Source of the DNA: Phycisphaerae bacterium
Lineage (GTDB): Bacteria; Planctomycetota; Phycisphaerae; Sedimentisphaerales; Anaerohalosphaeraceae
Assembly (NCBI GenBank): GCA_003567095.1
Contig: PXAQ01000204.1
Location: 1 to 5,147 of the forward strand
Direction: 5' to 3'
DNA: 5,147 nucleotides
Of the stretch, positions 1-5,147 are shown piece by piece (the first letter of the stretch is position 1; each line of letters begins with the position of its first letter). A program made the position numbers and the translations under genes. Below the pieces are notes generated by a model. That model saw only the letters and a program-made list of their open reading frames with translations. It was not told the DNA's origin and did no database searches.

Positions 1-355
1 GAGGGGGTGCGGGCGTGTGGATGCGATTGTTCTTGATGTGCCGTGTTCAAATACCGGTGTTCTGGCCCGCCGCGTTGAGGCGCGTCATCGCCTGGACAGG
101 GGCATGCCGGGGGCACTGTTAACGCGACAGCAGCACCTGCTGAGCCATGCGAAAAACCTGTTGCGCACGGACAGCCGGCTGGTGTATTCCACATGCAGCA
201 TCCAGCCGGAAGAAAACAGCCGGCAGATACGAAAATTCTTGGCCACGCATCCGGAACTTTACCTAATAAAACAGCAAACCCTGCTTGCCCCTATTGATAA
301 CGCCGAATCTTTCGATCATGACGGCGGCTTTATGGCACTGCTGGGCAGACGATAG
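1..355 (+). CDS. rsmB: RsmB/NOL1/NOP2/Sun-family rRNA (cytosine-C5)-methyltransferase, C-terminal part
   Basis: The 5' end is cut by the window edge; the frame runs from base 2 and ends at TAG 353-355. Enzymes of this family transfer a methyl group from SAM to C5 of cytosine in rRNA, and RsmB acts on 16S C967 in the cytoplasm. Two hallmark motifs are visible. Motif IV, DVPCSNTGVLARR, has its Cys codon at 44-46. Motif VI, YSTCSIQPEEN, has its Cys codon at 194-196. In the family the motif VI Cys is the nucleophile and the motif IV Cys helps release the product. The segment between them (RQQHLL...LLR...RLVYSTCS) follows the family pattern, and the end (DGGFMALLGRR) matches the usual DGFF-x-A C-terminal strand. 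The SAM-binding loop and any N-terminal NusB-like domain lie outside the window, so RsmB cannot be separated from RsmF or other paralogues. The family call is firm; the symbol is less so. No clear terminator follows the stop. Confidence 0.87.
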   Translation, partial: RGCGRVDAIVLDVPCSNTGVLARRVEARHRLDRGMPGALLTRQQHLLSHAKNLLRTDSRLVYSTCSIQPEENSRQIRKFLATHPELYLIKQQTLLAPIDNAESFDHDGGFMALLGRR

Positions 356-406
356 CCCCATAATTCCGTTATTTTCAATAGTATCATTGGAACCGCCATC
401 AACAGG

Positions 407-449
407 TTATCCACAATGCCGGATTGCGCTGTGAATAGACTGTGAACAA
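407..449. promoter_or_regulatory. dnaA boxes: Cluster of three DnaA-box-like sites
   Basis: Box 1 (407-415, plus) is TTATCCACA, an exact match to the high-affinity consensus TTATNCACA. Box 2 (430-438, minus strand) reads CTATTCACA, one mismatch. Box 3 (441-449, minus strand) reads TTGTTCACA, one mismatch. Boxes 2 and 3 are in the same orientation and start 11 bp apart, about one helical turn, while box 1 points towards them across a 14-bp spacer. This arrangement suits cooperative binding of the DnaA encoded just downstream. Known roles of such boxes are origin recognition and repression of the dnaA promoter; which applies here cannot be told from sequence. Confidence 0.7.
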
Positions 450-498
450 TAAAAATTTTTCCCCCCTAAGTCACCTGTTTGCTTACACCTTGCCGGTG

Positions 499-530
499 TT
501 GAAAAGAATTTTGAAAAATAGCGGTTGAAG
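499..530 (+). repeat. Phased TTGAA repeats in AT-rich DNA
   Basis: TTGAAAA occurs at 499-505 and again at 511-517, and TTGAAG follows at 525-530, giving start-to-start spacings of 12 and 14 bp. The repeats lie in AT-rich DNA about 50 bp beyond the last DnaA-box-like site. Short AT-rich direct repeats next to DnaA boxes are a feature of DNA unwinding elements in some origins, so this is a candidate melting region. The copies are short and could be chance in AT-rich sequence. The third copy also overlaps the proposed -35 element. Confidence 0.3.
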
Positions 531-552
531 GCTCATGGGTTATCTTTATCAT
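525..552 (+). promoter_or_regulatory. Possible sigma70-type promoter for dnaA
   Basis: TTGAAG (525-530; four of six against TTGACA) is followed after 16 bp by TATCAT (547-552; five of six against TATAAT). Transcription would start near 559 and give a leader of about 70 nt. It lies downstream of the DnaA boxes, so repression by DnaA would have to act from an upstream position. The match is only moderate and the consensus for this organism is unknown. Confidence 0.3.
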
Positions 553-612
553 CGTCCCTTACCAAGCTCAATCCTGTTGAGCTGACATACAGCGCAATTA
601 TTTATCTTATCC

Positions 613-619
613 GGAAGGA
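613..619 (+). promoter_or_regulatory. Ribosome binding site of dnaA
   Basis: GGAAGGA lies 11 nt before the ATG at 631. It supports that start over the in-frame ATG at 640, which would be 20 nt away. An ATG at 620 overlaps the site but is out of frame. Confidence 0.6.
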
Positions 620-630
620 ATGGAAAGCAA

Positions 631-2043
631 ATGCAGACGATGTTCACGGACGAAGCAAAGGCGATTCACGAGCGGATCGCCGAAAAGATTGGAGCCTGCC
701 AGTATCAGGTGTGGTTTGAAGGATCGACCCAGATTGAACTGAATGACGAAGAATTACAGGTAACCGCCGCCAACCCGTTTGTTTCAAACTGGATTGAGGG
801 GCATTTTCATAAAGCACTGAGTGAGTCGGCGCGGGAAGTGTGCGGGCGCAAGTTGCCGCTGCGGTTTCAGATCGATACCGGCAGTGCCAAACCGCAGATC
901 ACGCCCGCCGCTGCGCCCAGCGCGGCCAAAGTCGAGCGGCTCAAGACCACTCAGCGCCGCAGACCGGCGGCAAAGGGGCGCAACGGCCGCGCGCTGCCCT
1001 TGAAGCTGACGCTGGACAGCCTGGTTGTGGGCCCCAAGAATCAATTGGCTTATAATGCGGCGCAGGCGGTTATCTCGCAGGATCACAGCCCGTTTAATCC
1101 GCTGTTTATCCACGGCGGCTACGGCGTCGGCAAGACCCACCTGCTGCAGGGCATCTGCAACGAGATCTTTCAGAATACGCCCGACTGCCGCTGGATGTAT
1201 CTCTCGGCCGAGGACTTTGCCAATCAGTATGTCATCGCCCTGAAAACCCAAAAGCTGGATCGGTTTCGCAATCGGTTACGCAACCTGGACATCCTGGCCA
1301 TCGACGACATCCATTTTCTGGCCAACAAGAACGCGATGCAGGAGGAATTTCTCCATACCTTCAACAGCATCGACTTGGCGGGCAAGCAAATCGTGCTGGC
1401 CTCCGACGCGCACCCCAAGGAGATCGGCCGCCTGTGCGAGAAGCTGGTCAACCGGTTTGTCTCGGGGATGGTGGTTCGAATCGATCCGCCGGATTTTGAA
1501 ATGCGTCTAAAGATTTGCGCCCGTCGGGCCGACCAGCTCAAGCTGACCTTGCCGGAGGATGTACTGACCTTTGTCGCCGAGAGCGTTACCGCCGGCGTGC
1601 GTGAACTGGAAGGGGCACTGGTCAAGCTCAGCGCCTACGCGGCACTGAGCCGGGCGCCAATGACGCTGCCGATGGCCCAGCAGGTGCTCGATGAACATAT
1701 TACCCGCACCGATCCGGTGGTACATACCTCGGATATGACCGCCGCGGCGGCGGACTATTTCGGTGTCTCTGCCAGCGATATCCATTCGGACAAAAAAGAC
1801 CGTACCGTCAGCCTGGCTCGCGCGTTCGCGATGTACCTGATACGGCGATACACGCGGTTAAGCTATCCGGAAATCGGGCGGATGCTGGGCGGCAAGAATC
1901 ACGCCACGGTGATTCTGGCCTGCCGCAAGGTCGAGGACCACCTCAAGACCAATCGCCAGCTCAAGTGGCGCTGCAGTACGGGCTGTCGTCTTGCCGCGGC
2001 CAAAGATGTCCTTGATGCGATGACCCAGAAGATATCGTCGTAA
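631..2043 (+). CDS. dnaA: Chromosomal replication initiator protein DnaA
   Basis: DnaA is the AAA+ initiator that binds DnaA boxes, oligomerises with ATP, opens the origin and recruits the helicase. At 470 residues this is full length with all four domains. Domain I is about 10-80, with the family-like stretch YQVWFEG...NPFVSNWIEGHF. A basic Ala-rich linker spans about 85-122. In the AAA+ domain, Walker A is GGYGVGKT (162-169), Walker B has D225-D226 in LAIDDIHFL, sensor 1 is ASDA (257-260), the arginine-finger region is LVNRF with R275, and sensor 2 is GVRELEGA (322-329) with R324. Domain IV (about 365-445) carries the DNA-binding helix-turn-helix ending in GGKNHATV (420-427). Two positions are unusual: NRF in place of the common SRF at the finger, and KNHAT in place of RDHTT in the DNA-contact motif. 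About 30 residues follow the last conserved helix. dnaN does not follow; the next gene is convergent. Promoter-proximal DnaA-box-like sites suggest autoregulation. Confidence 0.97.
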   Translation: MQTMFTDEAKAIHERIAEKIGACQYQVWFEGSTQIELNDEELQVTAANPFVSNWIEGHFHKALSESAREVCGRKLPLRFQIDTGSAKPQITPAAAPSAAKVERLKTTQRRRPAAKGRNGRALPLKLTLDSLVVGPKNQLAYNAAQAVISQDHSPFNPLFIHGGYGVGKTHLLQGICNEIFQNTPDCRWMYLSAEDFANQYVIALKTQKLDRFRNRLRNLDILAIDDIHFLANKNAMQEEFLHTFNSIDLAGKQIVLASDAHPKEIGRLCEKLVNRFVSGMVVRIDPPDFEMRLKICARRADQLKLTLPEDVLTFVAESVTAGVRELEGALVKLSAYAALSRAPMTLPMAQQVLDEHITRTDPVVHTSDMTAAAADYFGVSASDIHSDKKDRTVSLARAFAMYLIRRYTRLSYPEIGRMLGGKNHATVILACRKVEDHLKTNRQLKWRCSTGCRLAAAKDVLDAMTQKISS

Positions 2044-2093
2044 GAACCTTTCAGGGCGCGCTCAACGGTTTGCCCCTGCGAGCACAAAAGCGG

Positions 2094-3143
2094 TTATTGG
2101 GTTTGCGGCGGCGTCAGTTCGATCAGTGCGATTTCGTTATTGGACCCCAACCGCATACGCGGGCCCCACAGGCCCGTGCCGGAGCAGACATAGAGAAAAC
2201 TGTCGCCGTATTGATGCAGGCCGTAAAGCGGACGTTCAAAGAACCGTGCCAGAAAATGGAATGGAAATATCTGCCCGCCGTGGGTGTGACCGACCAGCGT
2301 CAGGTCGATGCCGGCCTGGTTCAGGAATTCGATATCGATCGGTCGATGAAACATCAGAATCGAATACAGGTGACGGTCATAGGGCATGGCCAGCAGGGCG
2401 GACTCGGCGTGCGACAGGTCAGGTGTATCGGGCAGGCCGATTAACTGGATCGGGCCGCGCCGGATAAACCGATTGTCCAGTGTCTCGATGCCCACCTGAT
2501 CCAGCAGATTGATGATTTCTCTGCGTCCGGCGTAGAATTCATGATTGCCGGAGACAAAGTAGGTCGGCGCTTCCAGGTCGGCCAGCAGGGTCATCGCCGC
2601 CCGTGTACGGGTGCTTAGATGATCGATTAAATCGCCGGTGATGAGAATCTTGTCCGGCTGCAGGGCGTTGGTTTTGTCCACCATTCTTTGGATAAAGGCC
2701 GCGTTCATCGAGCCAATGTGAATATCGGACAACTGCACGATGCGCAGCGGCGCCGGGCCGGGCACCGCGAAGGTATTGACGGTGATGCGCCGCGCGTTGA
2801 CCGTGGCATAGGCCGCCAGCACGCACACCACGGTGATGATGGCAATCCCGGCGGTGCGCGGCTTGTGCGGCACAAGATATTTGACGACCTCATAGACCAG
2901 CAGAACGCTGAACAGCAGCCACACCAGGCCCAGCCCGTAGCCGGCGGCGACGAAAAACATTTCAATGGCGATATGGTCGATATACGCCTCGGCAATGCGC
3001 GAGCCGATCAGCGCGGTCGAGGCGACAAGGGTCAGTATCCAAAACCCCCAGCGGCGCCGGCAGCCGAACAGCCCGAACAGACGCCACAGCACATAGAAAT
3101 GCATCAAAAAGAACAATACCTGGATAAATGCAATAAACAGCAT
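2094..3143 (-). CDS. Membrane-anchored metallophosphoesterase (YkuE/YaeI-like)
   Basis: This 349-residue protein belongs to the calcineurin-like phosphoesterase superfamily, which uses two metal ions to cleave phosphomono- or diesters. The metal-binding blocks are complete and in order: D140-x-H142 in LSDIHIG, G170-D171 in ITGDLID, G199-N200-H201-E in SGNHEFY, H266 in MFHRPID, and G285-H-T-H288 in VGHTHGGQI. The C-terminal strand SGTGLWGPRMRLGSNNEIALIEL is typical of the YkuE/YaeI-type group. The first ~115 residues hold about four hydrophobic stretches (roughly 1-20, 34-50, 63-87, 97-113), so the enzyme domain is tethered to the membrane; its side is not certain. AGGGA on the minus strand (3152-3156), 8 nt before the ATG, supports the start. 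It lies 23 bp downstream of tsaB on the same strand, so cotranscription is likely. The substrate is unknown; related proteins have been linked to lipid or envelope phosphate esters, but nothing here fixes that. Its 3' end meets dnaA across 50 bp with no strong terminator. Confidence 0.9.
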   Translation of the reverse strand: MLFIAFIQVLFFLMHFYVLWRLFGLFGCRRRWGFWILTLVASTALIGSRIAEAYIDHIAIEMFFVAAGYGLGLVWLLFSVLLVYEVVKYLVPHKPRTAGIAIITVVCVLAAYATVNARRITVNTFAVPGPAPLRIVQLSDIHIGSMNAAFIQRMVDKTNALQPDKILITGDLIDHLSTRTRAAMTLLADLEAPTYFVSGNHEFYAGRREIINLLDQVGIETLDNRFIRRGPIQLIGLPDTPDLSHAESALLAMPYDRHLYSILMFHRPIDIEFLNQAGIDLTLVGHTHGGQIFPFHFLARFFERPLYGLHQYGDSFLYVCSGTGLWGPRMRLGSNNEIALIELTPPQTQ

Positions 3144-3166
3144 CGTTTTTGTCCCTTGTCTATGTG

Positions 3167-3892
3167 TTACTTTTGCTCGCGTTTTTCAACGGCGTCGGGC
3201 TTTCGGACGTAGGCTGGAACAAGGCTGTACATATCCGAAAACTGACCCATGCGTGCCATTTTTTGCCCGACCGTATAGACGTGACGCGCAGAGGCGGTCC
3301 AGCAGGATTTGTCCATCACCGTTGTCAGCGGCGAGGCGAAACGGTCGGCATAGTACACCAACCCCTCGCCGAGCAGGCCGGTTGGAATAGTGTCTTGATG
3401 GATGATCTCGAGCACCTGCTGCGGATAAACAAGAGTGGTTGGATGTATTTTTTCCCATGTATGGCCATTGCGCTGATAGATCGCCGTGAAGAACCGCCCC
3501 TGCTTGGCATCGAGCACGGCGGCCAGACGCTGCAGGTCCGAGCCGGTTTTGTCGCAATAGCCGGCGGCGTTTTCGAGCAGGGCATCCAGCGTATCGACGG
3601 CGACAATGCGGGCGCCGAGGGCATAGGAAAGCATTTTGGCCAGTGTAACGGCGATGCGAATCCCGGTAAAGCTGCCCGGCCCGACGGTGATCGAGACCTC
3701 GCTGATCTGGCCGGGACGAATACCGACCTTGCCGACCAGCATGTCAAGCGTATCGAACAGCTCGGCGCTGTGACGCATAAAACCGGAAAAAGAAGAGTCG
3801 TATAAAACAGTATCCGCTTGTCCGATGGCCACCGAGCCGATGCGCCCGGCGGTTTCGACGGCTAACATATATCTTTTTTCAGATTCTTGCAC
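3167..3892 (-). CDS. tsaB: tRNA threonylcarbamoyladenosine biosynthesis protein TsaB
   Basis: TsaB (YeaZ) is the non-catalytic ASKHA-fold partner of TsaD. With TsaE they transfer the threonylcarbamoyl group made by TsaC to A37 of ANN-decoding tRNAs in the cytoplasm. From the GTG start it is 241 residues, close to the usual 220-240. Visible family features are the opening strand YMLAVETAGRIGSVAIG (about 8-24), HSAELFDTLDMLV (41-53), the signature VGPGSFTGIRIA (70-81) followed by LAKMLSYALG, VDTLDALL, VLDAKQGRFFTAIY (126-139), and the C-terminal PAYVRKPDAVEK. The GPGSFTG motif and short length separate it from TsaD, which is longer and has metal-binding histidines. The frame is open up to an ATG at 4003, but the extra 37 residues are AT-rich and unlike TsaB, and AAGGA lies only 2 nt from that ATG. 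GTG at 3892 has GGAG 6 nt upstream. An ATG at 3868, giving 233 residues, is the other option but has no clear ribosome binding site. Confidence 0.93.
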   Translation of the reverse strand: MQESEKRYMLAVETAGRIGSVAIGQADTVLYDSSFSGFMRHSAELFDTLDMLVGKVGIRPGQISEVSITVGPGSFTGIRIAVTLAKMLSYALGARIVAVDTLDALLENAAGYCDKTGSDLQRLAAVLDAKQGRFFTAIYQRNGHTWEKIHPTTLVYPQQVLEIIHQDTIPTGLLGEGLVYYADRFASPLTTVMDKSCWTASARHVYTVGQKMARMGQFSDMYSLVPAYVRKPDAVEKREQK

Positions 3893-3898
3893 AAAAAA

Positions 3899-3902
3899 CT
3901 CC
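3899..3902 (-). promoter_or_regulatory. Ribosome binding site deciding the tsaB start
   Basis: GGAG on the minus strand, within TGTGGAG, sits 6 nt before the GTG at 3892-3890. The same TGTGGAG string precedes the divergent gene on the other strand. No comparable purine-rich site precedes the ATG at 3868. Confidence 0.5.
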
Positions 3903-3923
3903 ACATTTTGCAGTCCACGGCGA

Positions 3924-3952
3924 ACTATACAAGTTATTACTCTGAAAAACAA
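3924..3952 (-). promoter_or_regulatory. Possible promoter for tsaB and the phosphoesterase gene
   Basis: On the minus strand TTGTTT (3952-3947; three of six against TTGACA) is followed after 17 bp by TATAGT (3929-3924; five of six against TATAAT). Transcription would start near 3917, about 25 nt before the GTG at 3892. If real, it would rule out the upstream ATG at 4003. The -35 match is poor, so this is tentative. Confidence 0.35.
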
Positions 3953-3996
3953 GTCGATAGCTGAGAAAGTTTCCATATTTTTTCGCTTGCATTCAT

Positions 3997-4024
3997 TTGA
4001 CATTGTCCTTAAACTGCCTACTCT
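3997..4024 (+). promoter_or_regulatory. Possible promoter for the exported-protein gene
   Basis: A perfect -35 hexamer TTGACA (3997-4002) is followed after 16 bp by TACTCT (4019-4024), a weak -10 with three of six matches. Transcription would start near 4031, giving a leader of about 70 nt. A better -10-like TAAAAT lies at 4068-4073 but has no -35 at a suitable distance. Confidence 0.3.
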
Positions 4025-4067
4025 AAGTGGAAACCGAGTGGGTAGGGATGTGCGATGTGGACTTTTT

Positions 4068-4080
4068 TAAAATGATTTTA
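4068..4080. repeat. Perfect 13-bp palindrome TAAAAT-G-ATTTTA
   Basis: Two 6-bp arms flank a single G, 17 bp before the ATG at 4098. Such a site could be an operator, or a chance product of AT-rich DNA. It is too AT-rich and has too small a loop to be a terminator hairpin. Confidence 0.35.
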
Positions 4081-4090
4081 GCCTTACTTT

Positions 4091-4109
4091 GTGGAGTATG
4101 ATTGTGGAG
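4091..4109 (+). repeat. Duplicated GTGGAG translation-start motif
   Basis: GTGGAG occurs at 4091-4096 and again at 4104-4109, 13 bp apart, each followed directly or after one base by ATG (4098 and 4110). The first copy serves well as a Shine-Dalgarno sequence for GTG 4104 (7 nt from GGAG) and acceptably for ATG 4110 (13 nt), but is too close to ATG 4098 (1 nt). All three candidate starts are in the same frame. Confidence 0.5.
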
Positions 4110-5147
4110 ATGTTTCTAAGTTCTCGCAATAAGCGTTTCGGAATGGTTCGGGGGTTGGTGGTGGTGGCTCTGGCCGTTGTCTTCCTGGCTACAACCCTGG
4201 TCGCAGCGGCTCAGCACTCGGATGAAGAAAGGGCCCGTCAGGCGCGCATTGATTCGATTATTCAAATTGCCGCCGAGCAGGTCCGTCGCGGGTTTTACCC
4301 GCAGGCCCAGGCGGAACTGGACAAGCTCACGACCCCCCAGCTGGCCTCCTTTGTTACCGACCAGCAGCGCAGTGACATCCTCTCCCTTCAGGAATCTATT
4401 GAACAGGCCGCCGAGAAGCGGCAGGAAATCATGGACCTGCTGGCCGAAAGCGACGAGCTGGCCGAGCAAGGCCAGTATGCCCAAGCGGCGGTGCTGATGC
4501 GCCAAATCCAGAACAGTCCCTATATCAGCGAGCAGGAAAAGACAATGGTCGCGATGACGCTGGAGGACCTGCAGGAAAAAATTACAGATCGTCAGGAACA
4601 GATGCAGGCGGTTTATGATGCGGCGGTTGACGATTATCAGGCGGGTCAATTGGACGCGGCCCGCGCCGGTTTTGAAGAGGTTGTCGACTCGGGCGTGTCG
4701 GTGCGCGGCGAGCGGCCGGCCGGTGACTATCTGGCATCGATCAGCCGTCGCCAACAGGACGCCGTCTCGGCGGTGCTGGATGAGCCGACCGCGGCGCAGC
4801 CGGAAGAGCCGGCGGCGCCAATGCCGGCGGCAGAGCCGGACGCAGAGGATTTGCATGTGCAAGACATGCCTGACGAGGCGGATTTGAGAGACAAAGCCCC
4901 GGACGATGTCGAAAGCGCCTATCTGCAGGTGATTCGTCGTGATCGTGCAGTGCGGATTGATTACACAACGGCCTTGGTCAACGATGCCCTGGATCGATCG
5001 CGGTCGCTGCGGCAGGACAATAATTTTGAAGAAGCCCGCCAGGCGCTGCGCCGGGCGATGTCAACGGTAGAGCGTAATAAGCTGTTGCTGGGCGATGCGC
5101 TGTATTCAGACTACACAGCCAAACTGAACAACGAAGAGCAGACCATC
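4098..5147 (+). CDS. Exported alpha-helical TPR-like protein, N-terminal 350 residues (partial)
   Basis: The frame is open to the window edge. I do not recognise the family with confidence. Counting from ATG 4098, residues 10-38 form a signal peptide: basic RNKRFGMVR, a hydrophobic core (20-35) and AAA-Q with likely cleavage after A38. The mature part is almost all helical and rich in Gln, Glu and Ala. It has degenerate TPR-like helix pairs, each with a turn followed by A-x-x-x-L/F: RRGFYPQAQAELDKL (63-77), EQGQYAQAAVLM (123-134), QAGQLDAARAGFEEV (181-195), and after the linker QDNNFEEARQALRRAM (306-321). A Pro/Ala/Glu/Asp-rich linker spans about 228-271. The protein acts outside the cytoplasmic membrane. 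Long TPR-bearing N-termini of this type precede PulD/GspD-like secretin domains in some planctomycetes, as I recall; that would fit but the diagnostic domain is not in view. Start could be 4098, 4104 (GTG, best ribosome binding site spacing) or 4110 (best signal peptide). Confidence 0.75.
   Translation, partial: MIVEMFLSSRNKRFGMVRGLVVVALAVVFLATTLVAAAQHSDEERARQARIDSIIQIAAEQVRRGFYPQAQAELDKLTTPQLASFVTDQQRSDILSLQESIEQAAEKRQEIMDLLAESDELAEQGQYAQAAVLMRQIQNSPYISEQEKTMVAMTLEDLQEKITDRQEQMQAVYDAAVDDYQAGQLDAARAGFEEVVDSGVSVRGERPAGDYLASISRRQQDAVSAVLDEPTAAQPEEPAAPMPAAEPDAEDLHVQDMPDEADLRDKAPDDVESAYLQVIRRDRAVRIDYTTALVNDALDRSRSLRQDNNFEEARQALRRAMSTVERNKLLLGDALYSDYTAKLNNEEQTI

Larger units (their letters stand above)
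356..630. other. rsmB-dnaA intergenic region, candidate oriC or dnaA control region
   Basis: This 275-bp gap is visibly more AT-rich than the flanking genes and has no convincing ORF. It contains a cluster of DnaA-box-like 9-mers at 407-449, then an A/T tract at 448-460, then three TTGAA-containing repeats at 499, 511 and 525, and finally a possible promoter and the dnaA ribosome binding site. DnaA boxes beside an AT-rich stretch directly upstream of dnaA are typical of bacterial origins, and also of the autoregulated dnaA promoter. Three boxes is few for a full origin, so autoregulation alone would also explain them. The call of origin is inference; the boxes themselves are seen. Confidence 0.5.
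3893..4097. other. Divergent intergenic region between tsaB and the exported-protein gene
   Basis: These 205 bp are clearly more AT-rich than the flanking genes and separate two outward-pointing genes, so they must carry promoters on both strands. I see a candidate for each direction, and a perfect TAAAAT-G-ATTTTA palindrome near the right-hand gene. A formal extension of the tsaB frame to 4003 covers half of it, but the translation does not look like coding sequence. Confidence 0.6.

Noticed and set aside
607..615. TTATCCGGA as a fourth DnaA box
   Set aside because: Two mismatches in the conserved CACA end, the part most important for binding; it overlaps the dnaA ribosome binding site.
525..719. 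Small plus-strand frame (64 codons) overlapping the start of dnaA
   Set aside because: It spans the proposed promoter and the dnaA ribosome binding site, runs out of frame into dnaA and has no convincing ribosome binding site of its own.
784..1251. Open frame of 155 codons on the minus strand inside dnaA
   Set aside because: It lies wholly within a complete dnaA and has no family features.
2052..2078. Possible terminator between dnaA and the convergent gene (CAGGG ... CCCTG)
   Set aside because: Only a 5-bp stem with a 17-nt loop and no T-run on either strand; too weak to call.
2688..3212. Open frame of 174 codons on the plus strand opposite the phosphoesterase gene
   Set aside because: Low-complexity Gln/Arg/Asp/Gly composition typical of antisense reading; it overlaps the start of a well-supported gene.
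3149..3805. Open frame of 218 codons on the plus strand opposite tsaB
   Set aside because: TsaB on the minus strand matches its family end to end; the opposite frame has no motif and no supported start.
4116..4862. Long open frame (248 codons) on the minus strand opposite the exported-protein gene
   Set aside because: It is Arg/Leu/His-rich with no recognisable motif, and the plus-strand frame has a signal peptide, a ribosome binding site and repeat structure. It is an antisense shadow caused by GC-biased codon use.
1..5147. Mobile element, CRISPR, tRNA, toxin-antitoxin or phage-defence system
   Set aside because: No transposase, recombinase, regularly spaced repeats, tRNA-like fold or defence domain was seen on either strand; all well-supported genes are housekeeping or envelope genes.

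Overview
This window looks like an ordinary chromosomal housekeeping segment of a bacterium, about 55-60% GC by eye. It holds the end of an rRNA methyltransferase gene, a complete dnaA, a membrane-anchored metallophosphoesterase, tsaB, and the start of a large exported protein. Assignment to a phylum is weak. The divergent DnaA (GGKNHATV where most bacteria have GGRDHTTV), the absence of dnaN directly after dnaA, and the exported helical-repeat protein would fit Planctomycetota (Phycisphaerae-like). That is inference only, because the window has no marker specific to a lineage.

Layout, left to right: (1) 1-355, plus strand, C-terminal part of an RsmB-family 16S rRNA m5C methyltransferase. (2) 356-630, a 275-bp AT-richer gap with three DnaA-box-like 9-mers (one perfect TTATCCACA), phased TTGAA repeats, a possible promoter, and a Shine-Dalgarno sequence for dnaA. 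It is a candidate origin or dnaA autoregulatory region. (3) 631-2043, plus strand, complete dnaA. (4) 2094-3143, minus strand, a metallophosphoesterase with an N-terminal multi-pass membrane part, convergent with dnaA across 50 bp. (5) 3167-3892, minus strand, tsaB, 23 bp upstream of the phosphoesterase gene and probably its operon partner. (6) 3893-4097, an AT-rich divergent intergenic region with promoter-like elements on both strands and a small perfect palindrome. (7) 4098 to the right edge, plus strand, the first 350 residues of an exported alpha-helical, TPR-like protein, open at the window end.

The genes share a growth-and-information theme: replication initiation (dnaA), ribosome modification (rsmB) and tRNA t6A37 synthesis (tsaB). 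The last gene starts a separate envelope-related unit. I found no mobile element, CRISPR array, RNA gene or defence system. The points most worth a second look are the DnaA-box cluster, the unusual residues in DnaA, and the identity of the exported protein. I do not see an undescribed system here.
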